Shown here piece after piece: positions 8,688 to 16,264 of a DNA stretch of 64,000 bases (the stretch's first letter is position 1; the number at the start of each line of letters is the position of its first letter). Source of the stretch: Winogradskyella psychrotolerans (lineage in GTDB: Bacteria > Bacteroidota > Bacteroidia > Flavobacteriales > Flavobacteriaceae); NCBI RefSeq assembly GCF_018860545.1, contig NZ_JAHKPN010000034.1, positions 30,095-94,094 on the forward strand, read 5' to 3'. The notes under the pieces are model-generated. The model saw nothing but the letters and a program-made list of their open reading frames with translations, was not told where the DNA came from and ran no database searches. The position numbers and the translations under genes were made by a program.

Positions 8688-9588
8688 TGATTAATGATAG
8701 TTTGAGTTCTACTTCGAAAAAATCGTCATTCTCTATAATGTTTAAGTTAAACTGATTTTTATAGAGTAGTTCTAGTCGCTTCTTTATGTTGTCTAACCCA
8801 ATACCAGATTGAATTGTACCTGTTTTAGAATGCGAATTTTTAATATTAAAATAAATAGTATTGTTTTTGCATTTAAATGTCATGTCAATAGTAAGTTTAC
8901 CATCTATAATCTGGCCATGCTTAAAGCTATTCTCTACGAATGGCAAATATAACATTGGGGCAATTTCTATATTTTCAGAGCAACTTTTATCACTAAAATT
9001 AACTTCTAGAGTATCATTAAAACGCATTTGTTCTAAACTTATATAATCTTTAATATGGTTCATCTCATCTGTTAAAGGCACGAGAGGCTTATCAACTTGG
9101 TATAGCAAATAATCTAAGAGATTAGATAGTTTTAGAATCATTTCGGGTGTTTCCTCTGCTTTCTTCAAAGCAAACCCATACATGGTATTTAAGGTGTTGA
9201 ATAAAAAGTGCGGATGAATCTGCATTTTTAAATACCTCAGTTCTTGCTCTTTTAATTTTAGTTGTGTTTCAAGGATTTTGGTTTCGAGTTTAATATTGGT
9301 TTTAGATTGTTGAAGATTAAATTTTAACAACTTAAATGCACTGACTATAATGACGACTAAGTAGACACATATCATTATAAATATGGCACTTCGACTTATC
9401 GTATTGATATCAATGTCGAGGCTTGATAGGAAAAATAAGCCCAAAAATATAGAAAATGCTATAGCAAATATAGAAATGATCAACGTATAAATACAATAAA
9501 GACTAAATAACCAATACCGTTTAACTATCAAATAATTAGGGATAAGATTATATATGGAAATATAAGTTGTGCCAATGGTTACAGGCAT
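8680..9588 (-). CDS. LytS-like sensor histidine kinase (His_kinase family), true start uncertain
   Basis: Several transmembrane helices precede the dimerisation/phospho-acceptor segment MQIHPHFLFNTLN (His125 counting from the ATG at 9588). An ATPase part with FVENSFKHG and SGIGLDNIKKRLELLY completes the protein. The ATG at 9588 is the first ordinary start codon, but the frame stays open and protein-like for 46 more codons, up to the stop codon at 9727-9729. That extra part reads as a typical first membrane helix of this family (HILFWCTVLLFFAYLIG), then LMPVTIGTTY across the ATG. No ATG, GTG or TTG occurs in it; ATT at 9715-9717 is the best candidate start. It is paired with the LytTR regulator downstream. 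Confidence 0.9.
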   Translation of the reverse strand: MPVTIGTTYISIYNLIPNYLIVKRYWLFSLYCIYTLIISIFAIAFSIFLGLFFLSSLDIDINTISRSAIFIMICVYLVVIIVSAFKLLKFNLQQSKTNIKLETKILETQLKLKEQELRYLKMQIHPHFLFNTLNTMYGFALKKAEETPEMILKLSNLLDYLLYQVDKPLVPLTDEMNHIKDYISLEQMRFNDTLEVNFSDKSCSENIEIAPMLYLPFVENSFKHGQIIDGKLTIDMTFKCKNNTIYFNIKNSHSKTGTIQSGIGLDNIKKRLELLYKNQFNLNIIENDDFFEVELKLSLINV

Positions 9589-9867
9589 TAAAAATAATGA
9601 AAAGTAAAATATATTACTGTTAATTGTATTGTCTACACCAATAAGGTATGCGAAAAATAATAGTACTGTGCACCAAAATAATATATGTAAAACTGATTGG
9701 TTTAATTGTTTGATAATCTGTGGTTTTTATTAAAAAGGTCTTTCTATATTACAATATTAGATTATTTTTTTTTCTGATTAAGGTTTTGTAGATAAATGAC
9801 CAATTTAATACTGGATTTGACAATTCCGTTAAATCCAATCCTAAAACGGTAGTTTGTCGCATTGTAT

Positions 9868-9897
9868 TTTGATCAATGAATTCTTGATGTAAATTTG
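9868..9897 (+). promoter_or_regulatory. Bacteroidetes-type promoter of the gene at 9924
   Basis: TTTG at 9868-9871 and TAAATTTG at 9890-9897 are 18 bases apart, close to the consensus. The expected start of transcription, near 9904, leaves about 20 bases of leader before the ATG. Confidence 0.75.
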
Positions 9898-9923
9898 AGT
9901 GAATTTAATTTTAAAACAAAATC

Positions 9924-10322
9924 ATGGCTTTATCATTTGCACCTAAACACCTTTTTATCGGAAGAATATTTACAGACGGAGGACCTGTAATGTACATAAT
10001 TCTAATTTGTTTTCTAATGTCTTTGTTTTTTATAGCAAGAGCATTTATAAGTAAGCATGACCAAGAGATATCTAAAAAAATGATTGGCTTAGCAGTGGAT
10101 TCAAGTTTATTATCACTAGTTATAGGTTGTCTAGGTTCATTATTAGGAATTATTGGGTTATTTGATATGTTAGAGGCTCTAGGCGAGACAAGACCAGATT
10201 TATTTTCAGCAGGTGTAAAAGTCTCTTTACTTACTGTAACGTTTGGCTTGTTTGCTTTTATCATAGGCAGATTAGGTATCCTCATCTACAAATGGAGTCT
10301 AAAGTCAGAAGAAGATGCTTAA
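9924..10322 (+). CDS. Small MotA/TolQ/ExbB-like membrane protein
   Basis: The protein has 132 residues and three predicted membrane helices, at about 22-39, 57-74 and 98-118. The pattern, a first helix after GGPVMYIILIC, then a Gly-rich second helix (LVIGCLGSLLGIIGLFDMLEAL), then a third ending in an Arg/Lys-rich tail, resembles the core of the MotA/TolQ/ExbB proton-channel family. It is shorter than true ExbB, and no ExbD/TolR partner is next to it. The gene is divergent from the LytS/LytTR pair and has its own promoter, so it may be a target of that system. The family call is by pattern, with moderate certainty. Confidence 0.65.
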   Translation: MALSFAPKHLFIGRIFTDGGPVMYIILICFLMSLFFIARAFISKHDQEISKKMIGLAVDSSLLSLVIGCLGSLLGIIGLFDMLEALGETRPDLFSAGVKVSLLTVTFGLFAFIIGRLGILIYKWSLKSEEDA

Positions 10323-10456
10323 TCAATGTGATAATCGATTTTTTGCGTAAGAATCATTTGAACGCAGTTATTCTAATAGAATCGAAGAAAAGAGAGGTTA
10401 CAACACCTTTAAGCAAAAAAATGATTAAACAATATAAACTAGCAAATATCAAACTA

Positions 10457-11680
10457 ATGAGAATTAATAGATTTTTTATAGCATTAATTATTTTATGTGC
10501 ATACTTTAAAGTTAATGCTCAGTTAAGTCCAAATACTGATAAACAAATTATAATAGGTAAAGTTGATAGTTTGTATTCCGAAATATTAAATGAGCAAAGA
10601 GAAGTGTGGGTACAAGTTCCAGAAGGTACAGATAACACAAAAAGATATCCAGTAATTTATGTATTAGATGCCTCTAAAAATTTCTATTCAGTAACTGCGA
10701 TGCTCAAGCAATTAATACCTTGGACGATTCCCAACTCAATTATTGTAGGCATTACCAATACTGATAGAACAAGAGATTTTACACCAACTAATGTCCCATT
10801 TCAACGTGGACAAGAATCAAAAAATTCTGGAGGTGCTCGTAATTTCTTAAATTTTGTAGAAAAAGAATTGAAACCTTTTATAGCTAACAAATATCCAACA
10901 GAGAATAACAGCACAATTATAGGTCATTCAACAGGAGGCTTATTTGTACTCTACACTTTTTTGAATCATGAGAAAGTTTTTGATAACTATTTAGCAATAG
11001 ACCCAAGCCTTTGGTGGGATAAAGAATATCTAGTAAAAGAAGCTGAAGAAAAAATAGATACGAAAAACTTAACAGAGAAATCATTATATATCGCAGTCGC
11101 TAATAGTCTTGGTAAAGCTATGGATACGGTAAAAGTAAGAAGGGATAAAACTGAGCCTACAGAACAGATTAGAGCTAATTTAAAATTTCATGATATATTA
11201 GTTAAGCATAGAAATAAACTTAATTTTTCTTGGGAATATTTTAAGAACGAAGATCATGGTAGTGTAGTTATACCAGCTCAATACAATGGATTACGATCTG
11301 TATTTTCTTGGTTCCCATTTCCTGAAATGTGGAGATTTAATACACCCAAAAGCTATTCGATTAAGCAATTGATAGAACCTTATTATTCGCATTATAAAAA
11401 ATTGAGTACACGAATGAAACGAGATGTAAAACCAGAATGGCAATTACTAAATGATGTTGGTTTCTATATGCTTAGAGGTCATAATCTCCCTAAAAAGGCG
11501 TTGGCATACTTAGAAATGAATCTCGATTTCTATCCCAATGATTCAAAAAGTCAAGTGGCTTTAGGTGATTATTATATATCTCAAAAAGAGAAAGTATTAG
11601 CCATTGAATATTATAAAAAAGCTGTTGAGATAGATGGTAATGAGCATGCCAAAGCCAAACTTCTGAAATTAGGGCAGTAG
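10457..11680 (+). CDS. Exported alpha/beta-hydrolase (esterase D family) with C-terminal TPR
   Basis: From the ATG at 10457 the protein has 407 residues and starts with a good signal peptide, MRINRFFIALIILCAYFKVNAQ. The frame is open upstream, and ATG at 10421 is an alternative, but that longer form hides the signal peptide. The hydrolase domain carries VWVQVPEG, PVIYVLDAS and the nucleophile elbow GHSTGG, with the catalytic His probably in NEDHGSV. This is the PF00756 esterase fold, seen in Fes-like siderophore esterases and S-formylglutathione hydrolases. The last 70 residues form one or two TPR units (AIEYYKKAVEIDG). It probably acts in the periplasm on an unknown ester. A strong terminator follows. 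Confidence 0.82.
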   Translation: MRINRFFIALIILCAYFKVNAQLSPNTDKQIIIGKVDSLYSEILNEQREVWVQVPEGTDNTKRYPVIYVLDASKNFYSVTAMLKQLIPWTIPNSIIVGITNTDRTRDFTPTNVPFQRGQESKNSGGARNFLNFVEKELKPFIANKYPTENNSTIIGHSTGGLFVLYTFLNHEKVFDNYLAIDPSLWWDKEYLVKEAEEKIDTKNLTEKSLYIAVANSLGKAMDTVKVRRDKTEPTEQIRANLKFHDILVKHRNKLNFSWEYFKNEDHGSVVIPAQYNGLRSVFSWFPFPEMWRFNTPKSYSIKQLIEPYYSHYKKLSTRMKRDVKPEWQLLNDVGFYMLRGHNLPKKALAYLEMNLDFYPNDSKSQVALGDYYISQKEKVLAIEYYKKAVEIDGNEHAKAKLLKLGQ

Positions 11681-11746
11681 AAGCTCGTATCTTCATAAAA
11701 CGATATAATTGAACAACTTCATTAAATACAATCAAATATTGTTTAC

Positions 11747-11774
11747 AAGCGAACTTAATAAAGTTCGCTTTTTT
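11747..11774 (+). terminator. Terminator of the esterase gene
   Basis: A perfect 10-bp stem, AAGCGAACTT at 11747-11756 with AAGTTCGCTT at 11761-11770, a 4-nt loop and a T-run. The core GCGAACT/AGTTCGC is the same as in the terminator at 6441. Confidence 0.9.
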
Positions 11775-11776
11775 AA

Positions 11777-11804
11777 TTTGTAGTGTTTTTATTCTGTAAT
11801 TTTG
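11777..11804 (+). promoter_or_regulatory. Probable promoter of the DUF2721 gene
   Basis: TTTG at 11777-11780 and TAATTTTG at 11797-11804 are 16 bases apart, a little shorter than the consensus of about 19. The -7 element is perfect and lies 14 bases before the ATG at 11818. Confidence 0.5.
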
Positions 11805-11817
11805 TAAAAATTGATTT

Positions 11818-12222
11818 ATGGAAGAATTAACGCTCACAACACCAGCACTTTTATTCTCAGCTATTTCGTTAATAATGCTTGCTTACACTAACCGGTTTTT
11901 AGCTTATGCTGCTATAATTCGAGATCTTAGCGAAAAGTACCTAAAACATCAAGACGCTTCTATTCTTAGACAGATTAAAAATTTAAAATTAAGAGTAAAA
12001 TTAACGCGATATATGCAAATTGCAGGTATTAGTAGCTTGTTGTTTTGTGTTTTAACTATGTTTTTAATTTACATAAATTACCATATTGTTGCAGTTTGGT
12101 CTTTTGGTTTAGGACTATTGCTCCTCATTTTATCACTATTATTTTTAATATGGGAAATCCAAATTTCAGCTAAAGCCTTACAACATCATTTAGGTGACAT
12201 TGAAGATCATTTAAAAAAGTAG
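11818..12222 (+). CDS. DUF2721 family membrane protein
   Basis: The start LTLTTPALLFSAISLIMLAYTNRFLAYA is typical of DUF2721, a family of small three-helix membrane proteins of unknown function. Predicted helices are at about 8-27, 65-86 and 91-112, with a charged loop (YLKHQDASILRQIKNLKLR) between the first two. The end is a charged helix (QHHLGDIEDHLKK). The length of 134 residues is normal. It has its own probable promoter between the preceding terminator and the start codon, so it is probably transcribed separately from the esterase. Confidence 0.8.
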   Translation: MEELTLTTPALLFSAISLIMLAYTNRFLAYAAIIRDLSEKYLKHQDASILRQIKNLKLRVKLTRYMQIAGISSLLFCVLTMFLIYINYHIVAVWSFGLGLLLLILSLLFLIWEIQISAKALQHHLGDIEDHLKK

Positions 12223-12308
12223 GAATTTTATTTAATAATAATGTGACCTCTTAAAAAAAGGAGTGTCTTAAGACCAATAACCAATTAATAATAGATTAAA
12301 AAATCACC

Positions 12309-12902
12309 TTGACTAAAGACGCTATTCATAACCTAACCGATGAAGCGCTTGTAGAAGCTATCGTAAAAACCAACGACACTATGTTGTTTGAGGTGCTGTA
12401 CGACAGATATGCGAGTATGGTCTATAACAAATGTTATGGATTTGCTAATGGTGTGGATGAAGCTAAAGATTTAACTCAAGATGTTTTTTTAAGAGTATTT
12501 GTTAAATTGGCTAGTTTTAAGGGGAAATCAAAATTTTCTACATGGTTATATGCATTTACTTATAATCATTGTGTAAATTATGTCACTAGAAATACAGCGA
12601 AGAAACTTGAGAAAAAATCTGTAAGTTCTGAAAATTTTGACATTGAGAATATAGGAGAAGATATTGATTCTACTGTTGAGTTTGAAAGCATGAGAGTTGA
12701 GCAGTTAAAGAAAGTGATGGAGTTGATTTCACCTGATGAAAAAATGATTTTATTATTAAAATATCAAGATAATTTATCAATTAAAGAATTAGCTGACGCT
12801 TTAGATATTGGAGAAAGCGCAGTTAAAATGCGATTAAAAAGAGCAAAAGAAAAACTTGTACAGAAGTACACTAATTATACGAAAGATGGAAAATCCATTT
12901 AA
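12309..12902 (+). CDS. Sigma-70 family (ECF-like) RNA polymerase sigma factor
   Basis: Region 2 is seen in FEVLYDRYASMVYNKCYG, AKDLTQDVFLRVF and FKGKSKFSTWLYAFTYNHC. Region 4, with its helix-turn-helix, is seen in ISPDEKMILLLKYQDNLS, IKELADALDIGESAVKMRL and KRAKEKL. The gene starts with TTG at 12309; no ATG fits the family's N-terminus. The leader contains a perfect 10-bp palindrome, GTCTTAAGAC (12265-12274), of unknown meaning. The end of the gene overlaps a 57-codon gene by 17 bases. The protein belongs to the ECF group by architecture, but the adjacent gene does not encode a classical membrane anti-sigma factor. The signal it answers is unknown. Confidence 0.9.
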   Translation: MTKDAIHNLTDEALVEAIVKTNDTMLFEVLYDRYASMVYNKCYGFANGVDEAKDLTQDVFLRVFVKLASFKGKSKFSTWLYAFTYNHCVNYVTRNTAKKLEKKSVSSENFDIENIGEDIDSTVEFESMRVEQLKKVMELISPDEKMILLLKYQDNLSIKELADALDIGESAVKMRLKRAKEKLVQKYTNYTKDGKSI

Positions 12903-13059
12903 ACAAATAGACCAGCCTTTAAAGGAAGTTCCAGCGGAACTGAAGAGCAGAGTTATGCATGATATTGCTATGGCTAAGTTATTTATGGAGTTAGCTGAGC
13001 TGTTTTCGTATAATCTAAGTTATATAATTGAAAGTGTAAGTAGTAAAAGAAAAAAATAA
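12886..13059 (+). CDS. Small protein overlapping the sigma factor gene
   Basis: The protein has 57 residues: MENPFKQIDQPLKEVPAEL, then KSRVMHDIAMAKLFMELAEL and a basic end (SSKRKK). An ATG upstream at 12856 lies in the same frame, but the form starting at 12886 begins with the MENPFKxIDxPLxEVP motif often seen next to flavobacterial sigma factors. It overlaps the sigma gene by 17 bases, which implies translational coupling. There is no anti-sigma zinc motif and no strong membrane helix. A regulatory partner of the sigma factor is a reasonable inference from position, not from a known domain. Confidence 0.7.
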   Translation: MENPFKQIDQPLKEVPAELKSRVMHDIAMAKLFMELAELFSYNLSYIIESVSSKRKK

Positions 13060-13098
13060 ACCAATATTTATAAAACCCTAAAATAAACCTTATTATAA

Positions 13099-13905
13099 AT
13101 GGAAGATTCTAAAGAATTTATAACTGATATATTGTCGTCATCCTGGCCAATTTTATTAAAAATTATTTTTGGTTTTATCGGTATAATTGTAGCGTTATAT
13201 CTCATCAAAGTGATCGTGAAAATAATTATAAAGCTTTTAAATTTAGCTAAAATTTATAGGTTAGATGCGAAGTTGAACGACATAGAAATAATAGAAGGTA
13301 AAAAACTTAAAATAGATTCGATTAAAATTATTTCAACCTTTATTAAATACATTTTATATGTTCTTTTAATAATGATTGCCTCTGAGACATTAGGCTTAGA
13401 GATTATATCAAATCAAATCAGTGATTTAATATCTTATGCCCCCAAATTAATTTCGGCTGTATTAGTCTTCGTTTTTGGTTTGCTTTTTGCAAATTTTGTA
13501 AAGAAGGGTTTAAAATCGCTCTTTGAATCTATGGATATGTCTGGTGGAAAAGCGATCAGTCAAGTTGTATTTTTTCTATTGTTAACATTTATTTCTGTTA
13601 CAGCTTTAAATCAAGCAGGCATAGATACAGAGATCATTACTAACAATATTAATATGATTATTGCTGCTTTTTTACTGGCATTCGCTATCGCGTTTGGGTT
13701 AGGAGCAAGGGAAGTAGTAGGTAAATTATTGAATACATTCTATGCGCGTAAGATTTATGAAGTAGGACAAAAGATTGTTTTTAATGATGAAACCTATACA
13801 GTAGAAGCTGTACAAAGTATTTCAGTGATACTAAAAAATTCAAAAGGAAAACTTATAGTTCCTATTAAAGATATAGTAGAAAATCAAGTACAAATGCAGG
13901 ATTAA
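13099..13905 (+). CDS. MscS-like mechanosensitive channel / conserved TM-helix protein
   Basis: Four predicted membrane helices occur at about 15-40, 70-95, 108-133 and 150-170, followed by a helix rich in Ala and Gly (NMIIAAFLLAFAIAFGLGAREVVGKLL) that resembles the pore-lining helix of MscS-type channels. A short beta-rich end (QKIVFNDETYTVEAVQSISVIL) follows. The pair of repeats VFVFGLLFANFVKKGL and FLLAFAIAFGLGAREVV fits the conserved TM-helix family that resembles MscS. The length of 268 residues is normal. It lies 39 bases after the small protein and may be part of the sigma factor operon, a possible link to envelope or osmotic stress. A terminator follows at 13973. Confidence 0.78.
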   Translation: MEDSKEFITDILSSSWPILLKIIFGFIGIIVALYLIKVIVKIIIKLLNLAKIYRLDAKLNDIEIIEGKKLKIDSIKIISTFIKYILYVLLIMIASETLGLEIISNQISDLISYAPKLISAVLVFVFGLLFANFVKKGLKSLFESMDMSGGKAISQVVFFLLLTFISVTALNQAGIDTEIITNNINMIIAAFLLAFAIAFGLGAREVVGKLLNTFYARKIYEVGQKIVFNDETYTVEAVQSISVILKNSKGKLIVPIKDIVENQVQMQD

Positions 13906-13972
13906 CTATGAGGTTAGGGTCATAGATTTTATGTTCAAATAAAATGCGATCCTGCATGTGCTTGAAATATTT

Positions 13973-14007
13973 AAAACCCTTTTCATTAATTTGATTAGGG
14001 TTTTTTT
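13973..14007 (+). terminator. Terminator after the MscS-like gene
   Basis: The stem AAAACCCT (13973-13980) with AGGGTTTT (13997-14004) encloses a 16-nt loop and leads into a T-run. The rest of 13906-14192 holds no gene that I can support. Confidence 0.65.
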
Positions 14008-14192
14008 GTAATAGTACAATAATGTGCTCAACTAATTTAATTAACAATACGCTAATTAACAATAAGTATTATTAAATGTCAAAGTTAAACGTTAAAATTT
14101 ATGTTTAAAGGCGGCTCACGATAGGTGATATTATGAATTCGTTTTGTTATGAAACACTGTGTAATATGTTTCTAAAAGTTGATTTATGAATA

Positions 14193-15212
14193 TCAAGATT
14201 TATGGGCACGTATAAAATCTGTAATTAAATAGGTAATCAGTTTCCCTATTTTAGTTTCAGACTTTTCAGTTGGTGCAGCTTCACATATATGTAAGTAGGC
14301 CGCATTATGATGTTTACCAAAACGATTTACAAATTGCCGTGCTTGTTTTACACTAAATCCACTTGGTGTCATAGCACTGCTTGGTATGTTTCTGATGGCA
14401 TCACAATCAATTTCGATTCCAAATTTTCTACTAGAAACATAATCTAATGCATATTTTATTTCAGATGAAAAGTCGAGTTCATTTCTAACTTCAATAGCCT
14501 CGTAAGTATTGTGTTTTATAGTTTTTACCTTCTTCATCTTTTTAAATAACGTCTCAGAAGTATAATTTTCATGTAACCCAAAAATAAAATAGTTTTTCAA
14601 AAACCCTTCAGCAAAAGCGTAACTAAATCCATTGCCACTATGTCTGCCTTCTTCTGCTCTAAAATCAGAATGAGCATCAAAATTTACCACATTTACTTTG
14701 CCATTGTTTGCTAAAGCACAGCCTTTAATATTGCCATAAGCATTGTTGTGGCCTCCACCAATAATAATTGGAATTTTACCTGCTTTTATAATAGACGATA
14801 CTACATAGGTAACATCTTTGTCTATATCCTCTACAAGATGTCTAACCTTGGAGATTTGTTTCTTTTTGGATAGATCGAAGTCCACAATAGCCTTTCGTTG
14901 TTCCGTATAATCTAAATGGCCTAGTATCAAAACCCGTTTTGCCGAGGTCAATGCGTTACTCTGAATATTTAACAAAACTTTTAAGGCAGCATCCCATGCA
15001 TTATAAGTGCCTGGTTTACCGAAGTTTGCTGTAACTCCGATATCTTCTTTCACTCCAAAAACCACATACTCAACGTCTAAATTAACAATATCATCGTATA
15101 TCTTAATGAGGTTAGGGATTAACTGAATATGTTCTCCAAATTTTGTTTCACCTTTTCGTTTCTTTAAAAGTAGTTGTTTATCTTTTTCTGTAAATACGTT
15201 AAGATGCTTCAT
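14193..15212 (-). CDS. hutG: Formimidoylglutamase (arginase/ureohydrolase family)
   Basis: This is the last step of one histidine degradation route, hydrolysis of N-formimidoyl-L-glutamate to glutamate and formamide. The binuclear Mn centre ligands of the arginase family are visible: His155 in IIGGGHNNAYG, the NFDAHSDFR motif (Asp179, His181, Asp183) and IEIDCDA (Asp269, Asp271). MTPSGFSVKQA follows, as in this subgroup. The neighbour hutI, one gene away on the same strand, favours formimidoylglutamase over arginase or agmatinase. The length of 339 residues is normal for the flavobacterial form. hutH and hutU are not in the window. Confidence 0.88.
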   Translation of the reverse strand: MKHLNVFTEKDKQLLLKKRKGETKFGEHIQLIPNLIKIYDDIVNLDVEYVVFGVKEDIGVTANFGKPGTYNAWDAALKVLLNIQSNALTSAKRVLILGHLDYTEQRKAIVDFDLSKKKQISKVRHLVEDIDKDVTYVVSSIIKAGKIPIIIGGGHNNAYGNIKGCALANNGKVNVVNFDAHSDFRAEEGRHSGNGFSYAFAEGFLKNYFIFGLHENYTSETLFKKMKKVKTIKHNTYEAIEVRNELDFSSEIKYALDYVSSRKFGIEIDCDAIRNIPSSAMTPSGFSVKQARQFVNRFGKHHNAAYLHICEAAPTEKSETKIGKLITYLITDFIRAHKS

Positions 15213-15313
15213 TTGAATAAATAAATTTAATATAAACTAAAAGTACATTTTTATTTAATTATTTTGGCCTCGAATTAGTAATAATTAAAACAATACTTAA
15301 AACCCAATAACTT

Positions 15314-16204
15314 ATGGAAGGTTCACAAAAATCGAGCACAGGATTAAAAGTAGGATTAGGCATCTTATTAGTATTATTCTTAGTAACTGCTTTCTACACC
15401 TCTAAACTTTATAGCGAAAAGCAGGAGAATGAAAAATTATTAGTCAGTGAAAAGAATCAAGTGATGAATGATTTGAATAACATGGCAAAAGATTACGATG
15501 AAGCCATTGCTGAAAGTGAGATTAAAAATCAAGATTTAATTACGGCAAGAGAGCGTATTCAAGGTTTAATGGATTCATTGAAGATATCTCAAAATAGTGT
15601 TGGTAGTTTGTGGAACTATAAGAAGAAGTATATGGCGTTACAAGAAGAAATGGACGTTTTATTAACTGAAAATGATCGTTTAAAAGGCGAGAACCAGTAC
15701 TTGGCTTCATCTTTAGATAGTACACAAGTGCAATTAGCGGAACGTACGATGTTCACCGATTCTTTATTAGTTCAAAACACAGAACTTGCTACTGTTGTTA
15801 AAGACGCAGCAGCGTTACAAACTGTTGGTTTAGTAGGCATGGGAGTTATAGAAAGAAACAGCGGTAAACAAATCCCAACGGAACGCGCCACTCGAAGTGA
15901 TAAAATTAAAGTTTGCTTTACTGTTGCTAAAAATATGTTAGCTGAAGCTGGTGATAAAGAATTATACGTTCAAGTTATTGATCCTAAGAATAACGTTTTG
16001 GGGGCTAACGATCAAATTGAATTTGAAAACCAAGAGGTATTAAACTATAGTCTCATCAGTAGATTTAATTACGAAAATAGAAACTTAAATATCTGCGAAT
16101 ATATTAATGAATTGAAAGATTCAAAATTTGAAAAAGGACGTTATAAAGTCAATGTTTTTAGTGATAAAGCATTAGTGTCTTCTTCTGAATTTGAATTGAA
16201 GTAA
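15314..16204 (+). CDS. Signal-anchored coiled-coil membrane protein
   Basis: I do not recognise a named family. One membrane helix lies at about 13-29 (VGLGILLVLFLVTAFYT), followed by a long coiled coil (30-165) rich in Glu, Lys and Leu, then a compact beta-rich domain of about 120 residues (VGLVGMGVIERNSGKQIPTERATRSD, and KVCFTVAKNMLAEAGDKEL). The C-terminal domain would be in the periplasm. Related proteins are common in Flavobacteriaceae as hypothetical proteins. It lies between hutG and hutI but on the opposite strand, with its own upstream region, so it need not take part in histidine catabolism. It ends at a two-way terminator. Confidence 0.75.
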   Translation: MEGSQKSSTGLKVGLGILLVLFLVTAFYTSKLYSEKQENEKLLVSEKNQVMNDLNNMAKDYDEAIAESEIKNQDLITARERIQGLMDSLKISQNSVGSLWNYKKKYMALQEEMDVLLTENDRLKGENQYLASSLDSTQVQLAERTMFTDSLLVQNTELATVVKDAAALQTVGLVGMGVIERNSGKQIPTERATRSDKIKVCFTVAKNMLAEAGDKELYVQVIDPKNNVLGANDQIEFENQEVLNYSLISRFNYENRNLNICEYINELKDSKFEKGRYKVNVFSDKALVSSSEFELK

Positions 16205-16230
16205 AAAAGAAATATTGTATTAATCCATAA

Positions 16231-16263
16231 AAAAATCCAGAAGCTCGCTTCTGGATTTTTTTT
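16231..16263. terminator. Bidirectional terminator between the coiled-coil gene and hutI
   Basis: A perfect 13-bp stem (16231-16243 with 16248-16260; core ATCCAGAAG/CTTCTGGAT) and a 4-nt loop. A-rich and T-rich flanks allow it to work for both convergent genes. Confidence 0.95.
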
Positions 16264-16264
16264 G

